Assembly: GCA_022577435.1 (NCBI GenBank)
Contig: JAKOON010000003.1
Coordinates: 2,276,001 to 2,340,000 of the forward strand
From: Embiotoca jacksoni
Taxonomy: Eukaryota > Chordata > Actinopteri > Embiotocidae
Direction: 5' to 3'
Length of the DNA stretch: 64,000 bases
The notes below the pieces were generated by a model that made no database searches, was not told the origin of the DNA, and saw nothing but the letters and a program-made list of their open reading frames with translations. Of this stretch, positions 34,216 to 47,622 are shown piece by piece; position 1 is the first letter of the stretch; every line of letters begins with the position of its first letter. A program made the translations under genes and the position numbers.

Positions 34216-35503
34216 AGGAGTCAGAAGACACGTCAACAAAGTGCTTCCACAGACGAGAAGTTGTCCGTCACCTCTTCAAATGTTTCAGTGTCAGCTGCAC
34301 CGTCCAGCTTGGTGGCAGGTTTTTTTTTTTTTTTTTTTTTTTGGAGTTCCTCAGATTATAAACCTTGTCGTCATCAGTGAAATAACACGAGTCTCGGAGC
34401 AAGCAGCTTCTTCTTCATCATCATCATCATCATCAGGTGCTCCAGTTGTTCAGTTAAGATTTAAAATAACTAAAATGGAAGAATGAAGTCTCGTCTGGCG
34501 TCTTTCTACAAACAATACAAATTGTAGAAGCTGTGATCAGTATTAAAGGTCACAAATTAGACGACGTCTGAATCTTCTCATTTAGAAAGAAGGTCTCTAC
34601 TAAAGTACTGGTAATACTACTAATAGGTTATTTAAGGCACACCTGGCTAAAGATTATTATTATTATTATTTTTTATTGTTATGTCTTTATCAATCTCTCT
34701 TTTTTTCATATAAACTAATTTAACATTTGGTGGAAAGTAAACGTGCTAAACGGCCACAGTGATGTTGTTTGTTCTGACCAGCAGTTATAAAACCCTGATT
34801 CAGCATTTACGTCCTCTGTCACTTTAAATTGAATCACAATTATCCAGTAATATGAATTTTAGATGACCTCCAGTCCTCTTTGTATATGTTGTTACCTCGT
34901 CCCAGAAAAGCATAATCCCCCCAAAAAATTCTGTTACATTCTCATTTTCTCCTCGTGATTTAAAAAAAAAAAAAAATAATTGTCTGCTGCTCTAACCTGT
35001 AAAAACTCAAACTTCAGAGCCGAAATGTGGATATGCTTTCGTATATCAGTTCTGTTTGTTAGTCACTTATTACAAGGAATCTACTTCATAAAAATGTAGG
35101 AAGTCAAAAACTTCTACAACAAAATTAATTCATGAATTCATGTTATTATATATCATTATATCTGAAAATAATTAAACTGGGACAAAAAAAAAAAATCACT
35201 GCTCACCATTTCTTACAACCATAAAGTCAGTTTAATGATTTAATATATAATTTCATTTAAATTTAACAATTAGGAAGCCCCGACGTGAACCATTTCTCAT
35301 ATTTTTAATGATCTACATTTACAGTTATGTTTCAATACACTTCTCCTAAATAACATTTATTACATTTGTAGACATTTTCTTTTTATTGCAGTTGACAAGA
35401 AAAGTTTGTAGGAGTGCTCAAAGTATTGCTACAGATTCCGTTTCCTAAAGCTTGCCACTTATGTTTGACGAGCCATTGTGACGGTTTTCACTGGGATACT
35501 TTA

Positions 35504-35536
35504 GGGGGGTCGAGGGGAGGTCGGGGGGAGGGGGGG
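35504..35536 (+). other. Potential G-quadruplex tract
   Basis: Four G runs of 6, 4, 6 and 7 are separated by short loops (TCGA, AGGTC, A). It lies beyond or at the distal end of the znf385a 3' UTR, on the strand opposite to that transcript. Confidence 0.6.
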
Positions 35537-35737
35537 TTGAAGTACAGGAGGCAGAGCTGACAAACTAAACATTTCTTAATCCCAACACAGGCCTATAATA
35601 CTACCAAAATGTGTTGTTTTATTTTTTGCATACAACTACTCGTCTGTGTATGTGGTCCTCTTCTCTTCCTTTGATAGCATAATGCTGGTGTCTTCACATC
35701 CTACCGGCGCCGCTGTCCGTCTATGGCATAGTGCTGA

Positions 35738-35739
<2 letters not shown>

Positions 35740-35806
<67 letters not shown>

Positions 35807-35809
35807 CGC
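35740..35809. repeat. (GT)n(GC)n compound microsatellite
   Basis: About 29 GT repeats switch to five CG repeats. Both are alternating purine-pyrimidine, which favours Z-DNA. Confidence 0.95.
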
Positions 35810-36879
35810 ATATTGCAATTAACCTGCTGCTGAAGTCACAAATCAACCGTTCACAGTGTTAAAATGATTCCATTAAGACACAGAAATCTTTCTGTTTTGC
35901 ACAGTGATGCAGATGAAAATATGATTAATTTAAATGTATTTGAGGACATTTACATGACTTCTTACCTCCTACTTTTACTTCTGTGCTTTGCGAGACGTTT
36001 ATCGACGTGGTTGCTATCGGCTGTAATTCAGGGAATCATCCTTACCCACTAAAATCGAACTTGAGGTTTCCCTCTTGTTATTATTTCCTCCAACCTGACT
36101 GCATCTTCCACAGATTGAGAACGAACACCGACGGCTACACAGCGCATCACAAGCCGATCACTTCCTCACGATAACAAACCCACATTTGCCCAAAACATAA
36201 ATGCGTCTGATGAGCGCATCACTTCAGCTTTAAGACGTAGTATAAATTCCTGCTCTGACTTCCTGTTTCTCTCCCACCGAGGTAAATAGAGACCTTAAAG
36301 ACCAGCTGCGATAATGTAGACATACAGCACAGAGAAGTGTGAATGATATATGGAAGTTGCAGGAACCTTTTTTTTTTTTTTTTCTCTCTCTCCTCATGGG
36401 CCACAAAAGCAGAACCTACAGTGGATCAGTCCACTCTGCTGTGACAGCTACGGTATGACACCAGCTAACATGAGAGGCAGCTACTAAATCTAACCCCCAG
36501 TTTGTTTATACTAATGCTTTGGATAGGTGATGGGTTATTCCTGCACAGAGGAACATTCAAAACATAAGAGAGGTAGGGTTTTGAGTCCGATGCAGTGGAT
36601 CATAAGAGGGTTGAAGATATTTAGTCAGTTGCAGTTTGCAGGATGCAGGAAGTCCGTGCTTGATTTTAAAGTTCCTCGTCGGACTATCTGCTCAGTCAGT
36701 CCGCCCGGTGACAGATAGTAAAGTGATGAAGGGAAACGGGAGAGGATGAAAACAAACATCTCTACACAATGCACCGTGAAGAGTCATATTTACGTTCACT
36801 GTTTTTGTTCTCTCGACGGCACGTGTCCTCCGATTCACAGTGTGCTTCTTCTTCCTGATTCATCCTCGTCCGTCCGCCG

Positions 36880-37122
36880 TTAGTACGGCGTGAAGAGGAT
36901 CGGCCCGTGGGCGGTGCGGATGGGTCCGGGGGCCGGCCTCAGCAGGCTGAGCGGTGTTCCCTGCAGGAGGTGGTGGTGGGGGTGGTGGGGGTGATGGTGC
37001 GGGTGATGATGCTGGGTCGAAGCACGTAGTGCCAGCTGATTGGAGGAAGCTGCCGCTGCCATCACCGCAGCGACAGCCAGAGGATTTGGTAAAAGTCCGG
37101 CCCCCAGAGTTTTTGGAAGTTC
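36880..37122 (-). CDS. znf385a: znf385a last coding exon (residues 346-425)
   Basis: It starts after CCCTCAAAG and ends in TAA at 36882-36880. It encodes ELPKTLGAGLLPNPLAVAAV, a histidine/proline cluster (about 11 His within 15 residues) and the conserved terminal GPIRTAHGPILF. Confidence 0.93.
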   Translation of the reverse strand, partial: ELPKTLGAGLLPNPLAVAAVMAAAASSNQLALRASTQHHHPHHHPHHPHHHLLQGTPLSLLRPAPGPIRTAHGPILFTPY

Positions 37123-37373
37123 CTTTGAGGGAAAATCGAGAAGATAAAAGTGAAACAACTTTAAGGAATAAATCTTAATGATGATTTGATGAAGGAGAAT
37201 AAATACCATAAAGTCTGTGCGCTTCTTGTGCCGACTGAGAAGAGGATTAGGTTTCCCTGCGACTCCATCCCGATGCCTCCGGCTTGATATATGCTGGAGC
37301 ATAAAATGAGACAAATATTCAGATTGTCTGTAAAATAATCCTCTCGGCTTCTTTCTTTCTTTCTTTCTTTCCT

Positions 37374-37405
<32 letters not shown>

Positions 37406-40400
37406 TTTTTGTGGGTTTCTCACCTGTTTGAGCTGCAGCTCGGAGTTGACCCTGACGTTGCAGATCTCACAGTGGAAGGTGCGTTCCTGAGTGTTGGGGT
37501 CAGTGGACAGATCCCCTCCCTGCTCAGGGCTCAGTTTAGGACCCAGGCGTGGGTATGCTTTAATGGGTCCCAGTCCACTTCGAGCCTCCAGGATAGTTTT
37601 GTGTTTGGTACCTGGCAACAACAGGAGACGGTTTCTACAGGTAAAAGTGAGGCCATGTTATGTTGTGATGCATGTTGTAAATACCAAAGTCTGCTCATGT
37701 GAATGTTTTTCATGTAAATTTGAACATCTGTATTTCTGTTTCACTCACACAAACTTGATGAGCATCATGTGGCATGATTAAAATGTCCAGAACGGGTACT
37801 AAATGGAAAACGGTTGTTTAAAAACTGAAGCTCTGGATGTTATAAATAGTTTTTTCTGTCATTGCATCGGTTGAGTGAGATAATCTGCAGTGATTATGAT
37901 GATGAGGTTTTTATCGCCATCCGTTTACTCCGAGTTAAACCATGTTTGGTTTGACCTGCTGTTCTCACCACTAGGTGGCAGTAGTGAACCTGCTTTAGCT
38001 TCTTAGGTGAGGAATCCTCTCTGAAGAGATGTTTTTTTTAATTTTGCATAATTTGTAGAGATGTGTTTCTCTCTGGTGACGTCACAACGCTGCACTGGAC
38101 CAACCTTTGTTGTGCGCCTCCAGCTGTGAGAGCGAATTAACAGCCACTTTGCACAGAGAGCAGTAGAGGAGCTTCTTGGCTTTCTCTTCCTCCGACTCCC
38201 CGGAGGACGGGCTGGGTGCCGGGGACGGGGTGTCGGGGAGACCGGCGGCTGCTGGGTCTGCAGGGGGGGTGCTGAGGGCTGCGGGGGAGGAGGGCAGGGG
38301 CGTGCTGAGAGAAGGCAGGAGGGGGCACTCGGTGTCCGCGGAGCTCAGTGTGGGTGTCGGGAGGGGGCTGCGGGTCAAAGGTGACTCTTTGGAGTTGGAA
38401 CAGGGTTGAAGGTCGTCTGTAAATGGCACAAAGGTTTTTAGGCAGTGAATTATTTGTCTGAAAACCAAACATGAACCAGATAATTAACCCGCCGACGCCC
38501 CGGATCATGAAGTGTGTAATTAATGATGTGGTTTTAGCAGCAGCAGCTCTCTGCTCTCAGACTGGGTTTGTGTGTAACGTCGTGTTTCACAGGTGACGCT
38601 CACCCTGCTTGTTGTGACTGGGATCGGGCTCGGGGCTGGAGGGCAGGGGGCCGGGCGGGGGGGGCGAAGCAGCAGGAGGAGGGGGCTGCTTGTCGCCATC
38701 TTGGAGACGAGTTGTCTTGGACGTCTCGATGCCCTTCACCCTTCGAGCGTGGCGGTTCCCTTTGTAGTGGGCCTCTGCCTGGCTCTGGCAAAACAAGACG
38801 CATCACAGGTTCACATGAAATATAGGAGTTGATGTTTCTCTTTTATTTATTATGGTGTCATAAAAGCTCATCAGCTTTATATTTCCTTTTACTCTTATCT
38901 TTACGTAAATCAGGGGTCTCCAACCCGAAGCACGTGAACCACCAGGATGCCCTGGTATATTTGGCAATCAATTTCAGCATTTCTTATTGATTTATTTTTC
39001 AACCAGTTTGAGGGAGAACCACGCGCTAAAACGATATACTGGGTTTATACTTCGATGCGTTTCTTTCGGTGATTATGGTGGAGCTCAGCTATGTGAATAA
39101 ATGTTACGAAACATGAGGAGCTCTCGGAGAATAAAAAACCCTGATCTAAATAGACAAAAGCATTTGGAAGCTAAAAAATATCAGATGTTCATTACTTTCA
39201 GAAATTCTCAAATTCATCTGAAATTCCTGGATCAGTGAGAGAAAATGAAAATGTACTGCAAGAATTTACGGGTCTGGGAAGCTCGGATGTCCATGGATCC
39301 TACTGGGTGCAGACTTTGCTGAAACTACCCAAAACTCTACTGCAACTACATCTAGAAAAAAACCACCAGACTTCAACATCATCACGTGTAACCATGGACA
39401 CCGAGCACTGATTGATCCGTCGCCCAGACTGGCTGCGCGAACATTAACGTGAACCGTTTCCAGACTATAATCCAAGAAACCGTAAACTGTGAATAATAGT
39501 CTGGTGGAGCTCGGCTGAGAGTGAAGGACTGCAGGGTGAACAGGAAGAACTCAACAATTAAAAATATAACTAATTACCCCTGAAATCTGACATGAATTGC
39601 AGCACCGTGTGTTTTCGGTGTGTTACTGTTGAGCTGACGGTTTGCAGCAGGATGTGCTGATGAGGTTGTCAGCGGAGATTAGCCTCCGGAATATTCTCGC
39701 GTCCCTTCACCGCTGGTGTAATCACCGAAGTGGCCCGCTGAGCTGATGATGGTTATTGAGTGGTGGGATTATCTAAAACAGGCCGAAGGGCTGCGGGCCA
39801 CCCGGCGACCGCTGACAGTCAGCTGCTGAGGGAAAAGTTTGTGTCCGTGAGCACTTAAGAGGATCAGTTCAAAAGTCAGGAACTGAAGCATGAAGACGTT
39901 TGAATCATTTCTGTGGGGGGGTCGAGGTTGGTTCTTGTTTTTTATCATAAATCAAACTCCATTTTTGATGTTTTAACGTTAACGGCTGGGACTTCTGTGA
40001 ATTTGTACTCTGCAGTTACACCTTTTATTAGTGCTGGAGTTTTCTCATTCCCCCGCTGGACAATCCATCGATTTAATCCAAACTTCCTCTTTTTGATTAC
40101 AGATTGTTTACAGCTTCCCCGTTACTGTTTGTCCTCCTGCAGCCATATCAGAGCTGCATTAAGGTACTTCTTACAAACTGAATATGTCCTCCTGCTGCTC
40201 CTTCAAATTAAAAGCATCAAACTAGCATAGTTGCTTTTATTGTGAAGCCGTCACAGAAAACTTAAAATACCCAAAAATTCGACAACACTTTCTACGATTT
40301 CTACACATGACAATATGCTTATGGTTTTGGCAAAAAGTTTACTAAATGGAAAATAAAATATTGTTCAGATATGCAACAAAAAAAAAACGGCGTTAAGATT

Positions 40401-43400
40401 TGTGAAAAGATTTTGGTTACACTTACAAATGACTCCACACCCTCACTTTCTGCCTCACTGCTCATTGGCACACTGGATGTAAATCATGAGGTGCAGAACT
40501 CCTCAACATGAAAATACTTCCCAGAGTCACAGGACTGTGAAATCAGTGTTACTGTCCAAGTGCAGATAAACATGTTTATGTCACCATCAGATGAAATCAA
40601 AGGACAGAGAATGAGGTGTTGGGACACAGATAAAGTTCCTGTAAACTCCTTATGACTATAGTATTACCAGACCGAGTGTGTGAGTGTATGTGCATGCATA
40701 AGCAAACATCCTGTGGAATTAGATCTCATTATGTCAATAAGAGGGACCCTCTGAAGGCATGTGACGGGTACATGTTGGGGGGCTCAGAGGCGAAGGGACG
40801 GCTGGGACACATCCAGGATGCCTCTGTAAGCCGAGGTATTAACTGCCAATGATAGTCACCCATATAGCCCTCATCCTGATTGGTGATGACAGAAAGGCAG
40901 ATATAGCTCAGGTTGTGTAACTGTACTCCTCAGGCTGCTGCTCCCCAAAGCGCTGCAATTAGACAAGGAGATGAAGGCCTGCAAGTCCACAAACAAATCA
41001 CAGCGGAGAGCTACCCGACGCTCCGTGTTGCCGTTGTGCGGCGTTTAATTTTTCTATCCCTTCCTGCAAACCAGTTGTTTTATGTCCGCTTGAGCTTTGA
41101 TACTTTCCCCGTCCTGATGACCTTCAGTGTCAGGTCGGAAGAAATCGATGAAGGTCTGCCACCAATTCAAGCATAAAAAAAGCTTTACAGGATCACAGGA
41201 GCAGCGCAGACAGTAGAGTCAGGAGCGATTCAAGTCAACGTAAATAATACAAATAAAATATGATAGAACATAAATGATGTTCTGCATGTTGGGTGAAATA
41301 AAGCGCGAGAAGCTACCACTGAGCCTATATATTCAAAGGGAGATTTACTGGAGATCAATTGTGAGGTAGAAATTGGATTTAAGGAGAAAATGAGAGCAAG
41401 TGAATGTCTCTAAAATCCCTTTTCTCTCTAAGCAGGATGTGCTTTGATGTTTTATCTGTAAAGCGACACAAAGGCACAGAAAGCTGATAGAGCAGCCAAA
41501 TCTACTGCACGGAGAATGGGCGGCAGTAACAGGAGGGGGGGGCTGGAGAGGTTGGAGATGGTCTACAGTAAAACCTCCACAGAGGAATGAAGCGGAAACA
41601 CGAAAACTGATGAGGAAAAAGGGGAAAAGTTGCCAAACAGACGGGAGATAGTAATGAAACACGGTTTGTGTTTGCGCCTGAGGGGAAGGAGAAGCGAGAG
41701 GGGTGTCCGGTCCGGCACAGCAGCGGTGACGGTGGTTAATGCAGCACGGTGTGACGTCAGCCTTGCAGCAGAGCCGAGCTGAACACTGGCAGGCTAATCT
41801 GTCCTCTGTGGCTTCAAATGAATTGCAGTGTTATAATTACAACATGTGGGAGTCCAGAGCCGTAGCAGTGGGAAGCACCTGCTTCTCAATGACCGCTATC
41901 AACCCATCTGCCTGTTTCACTTTGTATTAAAGGACTCCCCTTCCAATGCACCAGACAGAAACATGAAAGACAATGCTGGTATTATGAATATACTTTAATG
42001 ACCTGCAGAAGACTGAGCGTTTGTCTGCCTTTGAACACGATGAGTGAGCCGGGCAGCGCACTGTAAGCAGAGTATTCCTTCATTATTAAAGAATGTCCAC
42101 CGTGTGCTTTAAGCTGCCGGTCTCTCGGGTTACTGTGGAAAGTGGCGTGAGAGCTGCAGCACAGCAGATGCACGGCCAGTAAAACGGCACCCTTGACGAA
42201 CAGGTGGCTCGGGATTGAAGAACCGGCCACACAACACGGGCACCAAACAAACCGGAGACGCCCACATGCTCGTTCAGTGAGCTCGCAGGTGTTTAGTATG
42301 TAAATATGAGCATGCCGACGTAAAGGAAAGCGCTCCCCGCTCATGTCGACCATGTGAGAACATGCGGGTCTGTGCAGGGGAGATATAATTAAGTGGCTCC
42401 TCACAGAGAACAAAGCAGCGTTACACAAGTTTCAGATGACTCCCTCCCTGCATGTGTCCTTTACACACCGCTGCATTTAGAGTACAAGTGTTTCACACTT
42501 CATCACTGGAATGCACTCGTCTTTTCAGCCGAGCTCGAGTATCAGGCTTTTGTTTGGTTTCTGCTCGTGTTTAGGTTACAGTGGAAGGCAATAAACGCCA
42601 GGATGTTTCCATCTGCAGAAGCTTCTTTAATACGGAGGATATTGATTACAAATGCAACATCTATGTTTATTGATTCAGTCCTTCCAGGAAATCCCAATGA
42701 AATTCAAGCATTCTCTTTCATATTTGTGGGAGCTTGCAAAGTTCCCGTGATTTTTCATCAACAGAAACTCTGCTGACAGTATTTTGGCATTAAGTATCTT
42801 CTGCAAACAGAACTGACTTCATTAACAGAAATGACTCCTCGTTTACAATCAGCAGGACTCTGCTCCTTCTGCTCTCAGCAAAACAAACTGCACCGGAGAA
42901 AATCAGAAGTGACGGGGTTTCTGGGAAATGTGGTCTTCTCGTTAATGAGGAAAACTGTGTGTTAAATTAGGTTTCTACACACTTCCAGCTGTAAGACTGA
43001 ACTTTGTTTTTGTGCATACAGTCTGTGTTAAATTAATATGAAGTAAACATCATGTAAATCTCTTATTCTGACAGCAGATATTTTCTTTGTTTCTATATTT
43101 CAGTCACAGATGGTCTGTTCTGGAAAGATTCGTCACTTTTACACTCTTTATATCACTTTGAGCCCCGTGATGGTTCTCCAAATTCAATAAATACATTCAA
43201 AAAAAGATCAGAACTAAAATAATTATGCGAGTTTCAGCAGGTTTATTATTACAGAAAGTGATTCTCGGGTAGTTTTAAAAAAAATTGCAATTGTTTTTCC
43301 TCTACTCTATTTTTAATTTTTTTTATTTCTGCAATTTTACCACAAAAAACAAATTTAAAACTCCAAAAATAACATCACAATTTTTGAGAAAGTCCACCGC

Positions 43401-46400
43401 AAAATCAAACATGTTTGATCGCAAAGATCACAAAAAAACTCAGCTCAACTTCCGCTCAGTATATTTGTGTCCTCAATTGACTAGAAAGTAGTGAGCTGTT
43501 TTCTTGTCGGTTGATTTGAAAGCCATATATATATATATATTTTTAATAAATGTAGAGGAGAAGCTTGAACAGAAATGTCGTGGCCCACCAAGACCACACA
43601 CACACATGAACAGGCCCGGTACCAGACTCCCAACACGTCAATCATGTCATCCAGTAGCTGCGTTTTGGATGCCCACATTATGAGTTATTTGCTTTTGGAC
43701 TTCAGTTAACACTGCTGCCTCTTTAATCGTTCCTCTTAAGTTTCATCACTGCTGGCCTCTTTTATTTCCGTCGCTCGGCCTCGCGATGGCACGGTGCCGC
43801 CTGTCAAGAATGAAATGCAGAAAATGTGCTGGATCAGCGTTAAGGTAGCTTTAAGCACTAGCTGCGGTTCATCCTCCTGCTTCACACTAACCCTCACACG
43901 TCCATTAAAACCTCATCCGAGGGCTCTTAAAGACCGTGTTCGTTATACTCGCAGGCTCACCATCAACACCCAAGACATGTTTACAAATCCTGACACCCAA
44001 CAAAACGTCTGTGCACACAAATTAAAAATACACCAACACGTTTTTTTAGAGGTTGGCTCGCTGTCCGTCTTCATTATTTTTCCTGATGGGAACTTTTCTG
44101 ACACAACTTTCCTTCCAAACTGTGATGCTGACGTGTAGAAGTGCACGAAACAGTCAGCCAGACCGTCGCAGTGTAAATGAAGCGAGCAGAGATTTCCACT
44201 CTTCTCTCTGGACGAGCTGAAAGTGGAGCGAGTTTTCACTCCAGCTGTGCAGTCAATCACCAACCTGCTGAGTCCAGACGAATAACCTGATAGGTCATGA
44301 TTTAATGTGTAAAGTGTCGGTACCCCGGCCCCGAGGAATACCAAACACATGTTCTTCAGCTACATGGATTTCCTTAACGTGCTTTAATCGACCCGCTGAC
44401 CGATCTGTAACGACCTTTTGTATTTGTATAAATATGTTAGTTACTCGTGTAAAGTTGTTTTGCGTAAGTTCGAAATTTTTGTTGAACAAAATGTATCACT
44501 TTCGACTTTTGTTTTCACAGGAGACGTAAGCGGCGGTCTCCTCGGTGACGGGTCTCGTGTTTGATGCATTCTCCTTCAAACGTAATGTTTTTTTACTCTT
44601 TATTCTACGTAAACCGACTTCCTACTCTGCTCCAGTCGTAATTACTACGGCCACTAGAGGTCACAAGGAGTGTACATATGGGTCATATTCTTGACCTTGA
44701 ACAGTAGAACTTTAGTAGCACTTAAAATGACACTTACTGATAGAACTTTGTAGTTTGGCTTTCTTGAAGAAATTGTATTTTCTTGATTCTTGTTGTTCTG
44801 GGTTTTGTACCCTCATGGTTGAAATGCACTTATTGTAAGTCGTTTTGGATAAAAGCGTCAGATAAATGAAATGTAATGAAATGTAAAAACCTTCTTGCGC
44901 AGCCATTTTTTTGAGCCGTGCTTTAGGGGAGGGCTGTCGGGGGGAAACTCAACACGGTGGATGTGTTAATTCTGAACAGGGCTTTTCTTTATGTGACCTC
45001 TAACCATCTGTAGAGTCAAGACTGGAGTCACAGATGCTCACTAGGCAGCTGAAGCAAGCATGTTATACTGACGTGTGCAGGTAGCAGATTGAAGAAGAAC
45101 CATTATTAAAGTGTTTGTAGTGTGTTATTTTACTGCGGTGGACTAGTTTGCAGGTCATTTTAATAGTTGCACTCCAAATATTGAGTGTCACTCATTCTGC
45201 AGCTTCATGCAAGCAAAGCTATGCAATTTCTGTTTGAGGCGTGGAGTTTAGCAAGAGTTTAATTAGTCAGAAATGTCCACGAAAGCAAACCTTTGATTTC
45301 AGCTGTTTGAGCTTTCATACCTCTGAGTTGAAGCGTATTTGACAGACGTTGCAGGAGATGATTGGCCGCTTCGTCTTCACCAGAGGCGGCCCGAAGGTGT
45401 GCGTCATCACCGCCTTCTGGACCGGGTCCATCTGAGGAGACACAACCCAGCGGTCACATCAAAGATTCAGCAACACGGGAGGAATTCAGAGGGCGACGTT
45501 TCTCCTGAGTGTCGAGAGGTTCAACGGGGTGATAAGAGAGGAAGGTGCAGGTGACTGACAGGGGGAGCTGCTGAAGGGGGGGGGAGAAAGCTGGGAGATA
45601 AAAAAAAAAAAGAAAGGGAGTGGAGAAGAGTGAATTGAAGAGGTGATTGATGTGGACAGGAAGGTGTATGTTTTCTCAGCAGCAGCTGGTGCGGCTGTCT
45701 GTGCCGGAGTTCTTGGGTGCCGTTCAAACGCTTTAATTCATGCTCGGGTTAGAGGGGCCTAATTACAGACTCCCCATCGCCAAGAATGTCTCCGTCGCAG
45801 TGTTCGGCAAAACCTTCCTCTTTTCATATCTTCGTATGACACGACACAAAGATTTATCTGTGTAGCTTTGATAAGAGATAAAAATGTATTTCGGGTAAGA
45901 TTCAGTCTTGTGATTTTTTGCATTATAAATGTAAAAGAATGTGGAAACAGAGTCATGGGGAAACCAAAAGATGAAATATGAAAACCATAGTTATAGAGGT
46001 ATCTTTAATTTTAAATGCCAAATTAAAAACCTTCGCCTGCGACTTTAAAAATAAACAACTCGGCTTTTCATTTCCAGATCGAGCCCACAAACATGCCACG
46101 TCACTCACTTTTACTACCTCCGTTTGTGAGCCGACAACCCACAGTGGACTCGTGTGAGCTCTGTGACCCGCTGGCCGGGTTCAGAAGCCACAGCGCTGGG
46201 TGTTGCCCTAATTAAACAGCCAGCAGCACACTGCGGTTTTACTCAGCCTCTCATCTCCTGCTCAGACTGAACGTACGTCGCCAAATGAGAGACTGTTTAC
46301 ACTACGAAGCTGCAGGCACCCGGGGAAATGGTATAATTGGTCTGAAAACCTAAAAACTCCATTGCTGGAAATATTTATAGAGTTTAGCCCAATTTTAGTT

Positions 46401-47591
46401 TTTTTGCTCGTCTCTTCCGGCTCACCTATCTCTGCTTTTGTGTTTTTCACGTGACGGCCGGTAACGCCTCCAAATCTGTTTGTGCGTTTGTTTCTTTGCT
46501 GCATGTCCGACGTCGTTATTATCTTGGTACGGATGTGTGTCTGCGGTAGGTGAAGACGAGAACCTCCGTCTCGCTGTGCTCTCTGTTGCAGATTTCCCTC
46601 CTCTCGCATCCATGTGTGCGTTTCGCTGCCTTTCTTTGACCACCTGTTCTCGTCTGTCCCTCCTGTTACGACCTCATTAACCTATCAGTCCTCTCTTTGT
46701 CTCCTCTCACACTCCCTCTCCTCTCAAACAAAGGAGCTTTTGTTGCACCGGTAATTGACCCTCTGCCACCCTGTATGTACACACTTCTGTATAGTTCATA
46801 TTCTTTTTATTATACACAGTTACAGGGCCGCACGATTAATCTTGTTGAATTCGCAATTTGGATTCATGCCTCTACACCATCTCATTTCGAAATTCGTTCG
46901 TGACATCAGCCGCATCAAAACGAGCGCTCCTGCTCTGCACTTAAACCAATAAGGACGCGTCGTTACACTACGTGATGCAGAGCAGCAGAAACTGGCAGTG
47001 AAGAAAATAAACCGAGCGAGAGACGGAAACAAAGAAAAAGAAAATGCACAGAAAAATACTGAAAGGTTGTGTTTGATAAAAGAAGATGAGAGACTGAATT
47101 TGATTGTTTTTATGTTCAGTATTGAGGTGAGGTCTGAGAACTGCATGCACCTCGCAGGAAAACTAGCAGACGTTGTAATGAAGTAGCAGTAAACCCGGTG
47201 AGACAGACCTAATAAGAGATCGTTAGATAACTCCTGGAACTGCTCACTCCACAGAAAAGTTGGTCCCCAAACAGGATCATAACTGTGTTTGTAATCGCTT
47301 GATTACTGTGATTCTTGTTGCAGTTTGCCCTTCGCGCCGTCCTTTCAGTCTCTGCAGCCTCCAAAGACGAAGCTGAGCGTCATCATCCCGTTTTAAATAA
47401 CGGTTCACGTGGAGCTGCGGCTGTCCGTCACCAGCCGACACCGTGTTGTAGACTTGTGTCTGCAGACGGAGAGTGATTTGAATTAAAGTGCTGTGACATT
47501 AGTGGCCGCACTCAATGTCCTCGATGGAAAAGGATGGATCATAAACTTGGAGGAGGGTCATTTGGTCTGAGCGCATGCAGATGTGGTGTGT

Positions 47592-47622
<31 letters not shown>

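Larger units (their letters stand above)
32528..36879. other. Spacer between gpr84 and znf385a, with the znf385a 3' UTR
   Basis: Apart from the gpr84 upstream elements and pseudogene, no coding exon is seen. The segment from 36879 downward is the znf385a 3' UTR. Minus-strand AATAAA signals (TTTATT on plus) lie near 35618 and 35354. A G-rich tract is at 35504-35536 and a GT/GC repeat at 35740-35809. Confidence 0.5.
38785..45320. other. znf385a intron 3
   Basis: 6.5 kb without recognisable exons. It holds a family B repeat (42.7-43.4 kb), the dispersed GACGCTTTTATCC element (44.7-44.9 kb) and single-copy-looking stretches with homeobox- and GATA-like motifs (for example 39640-39830 and 41800-42000) that may be conserved non-coding DNA. 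Confidence 0.55.
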
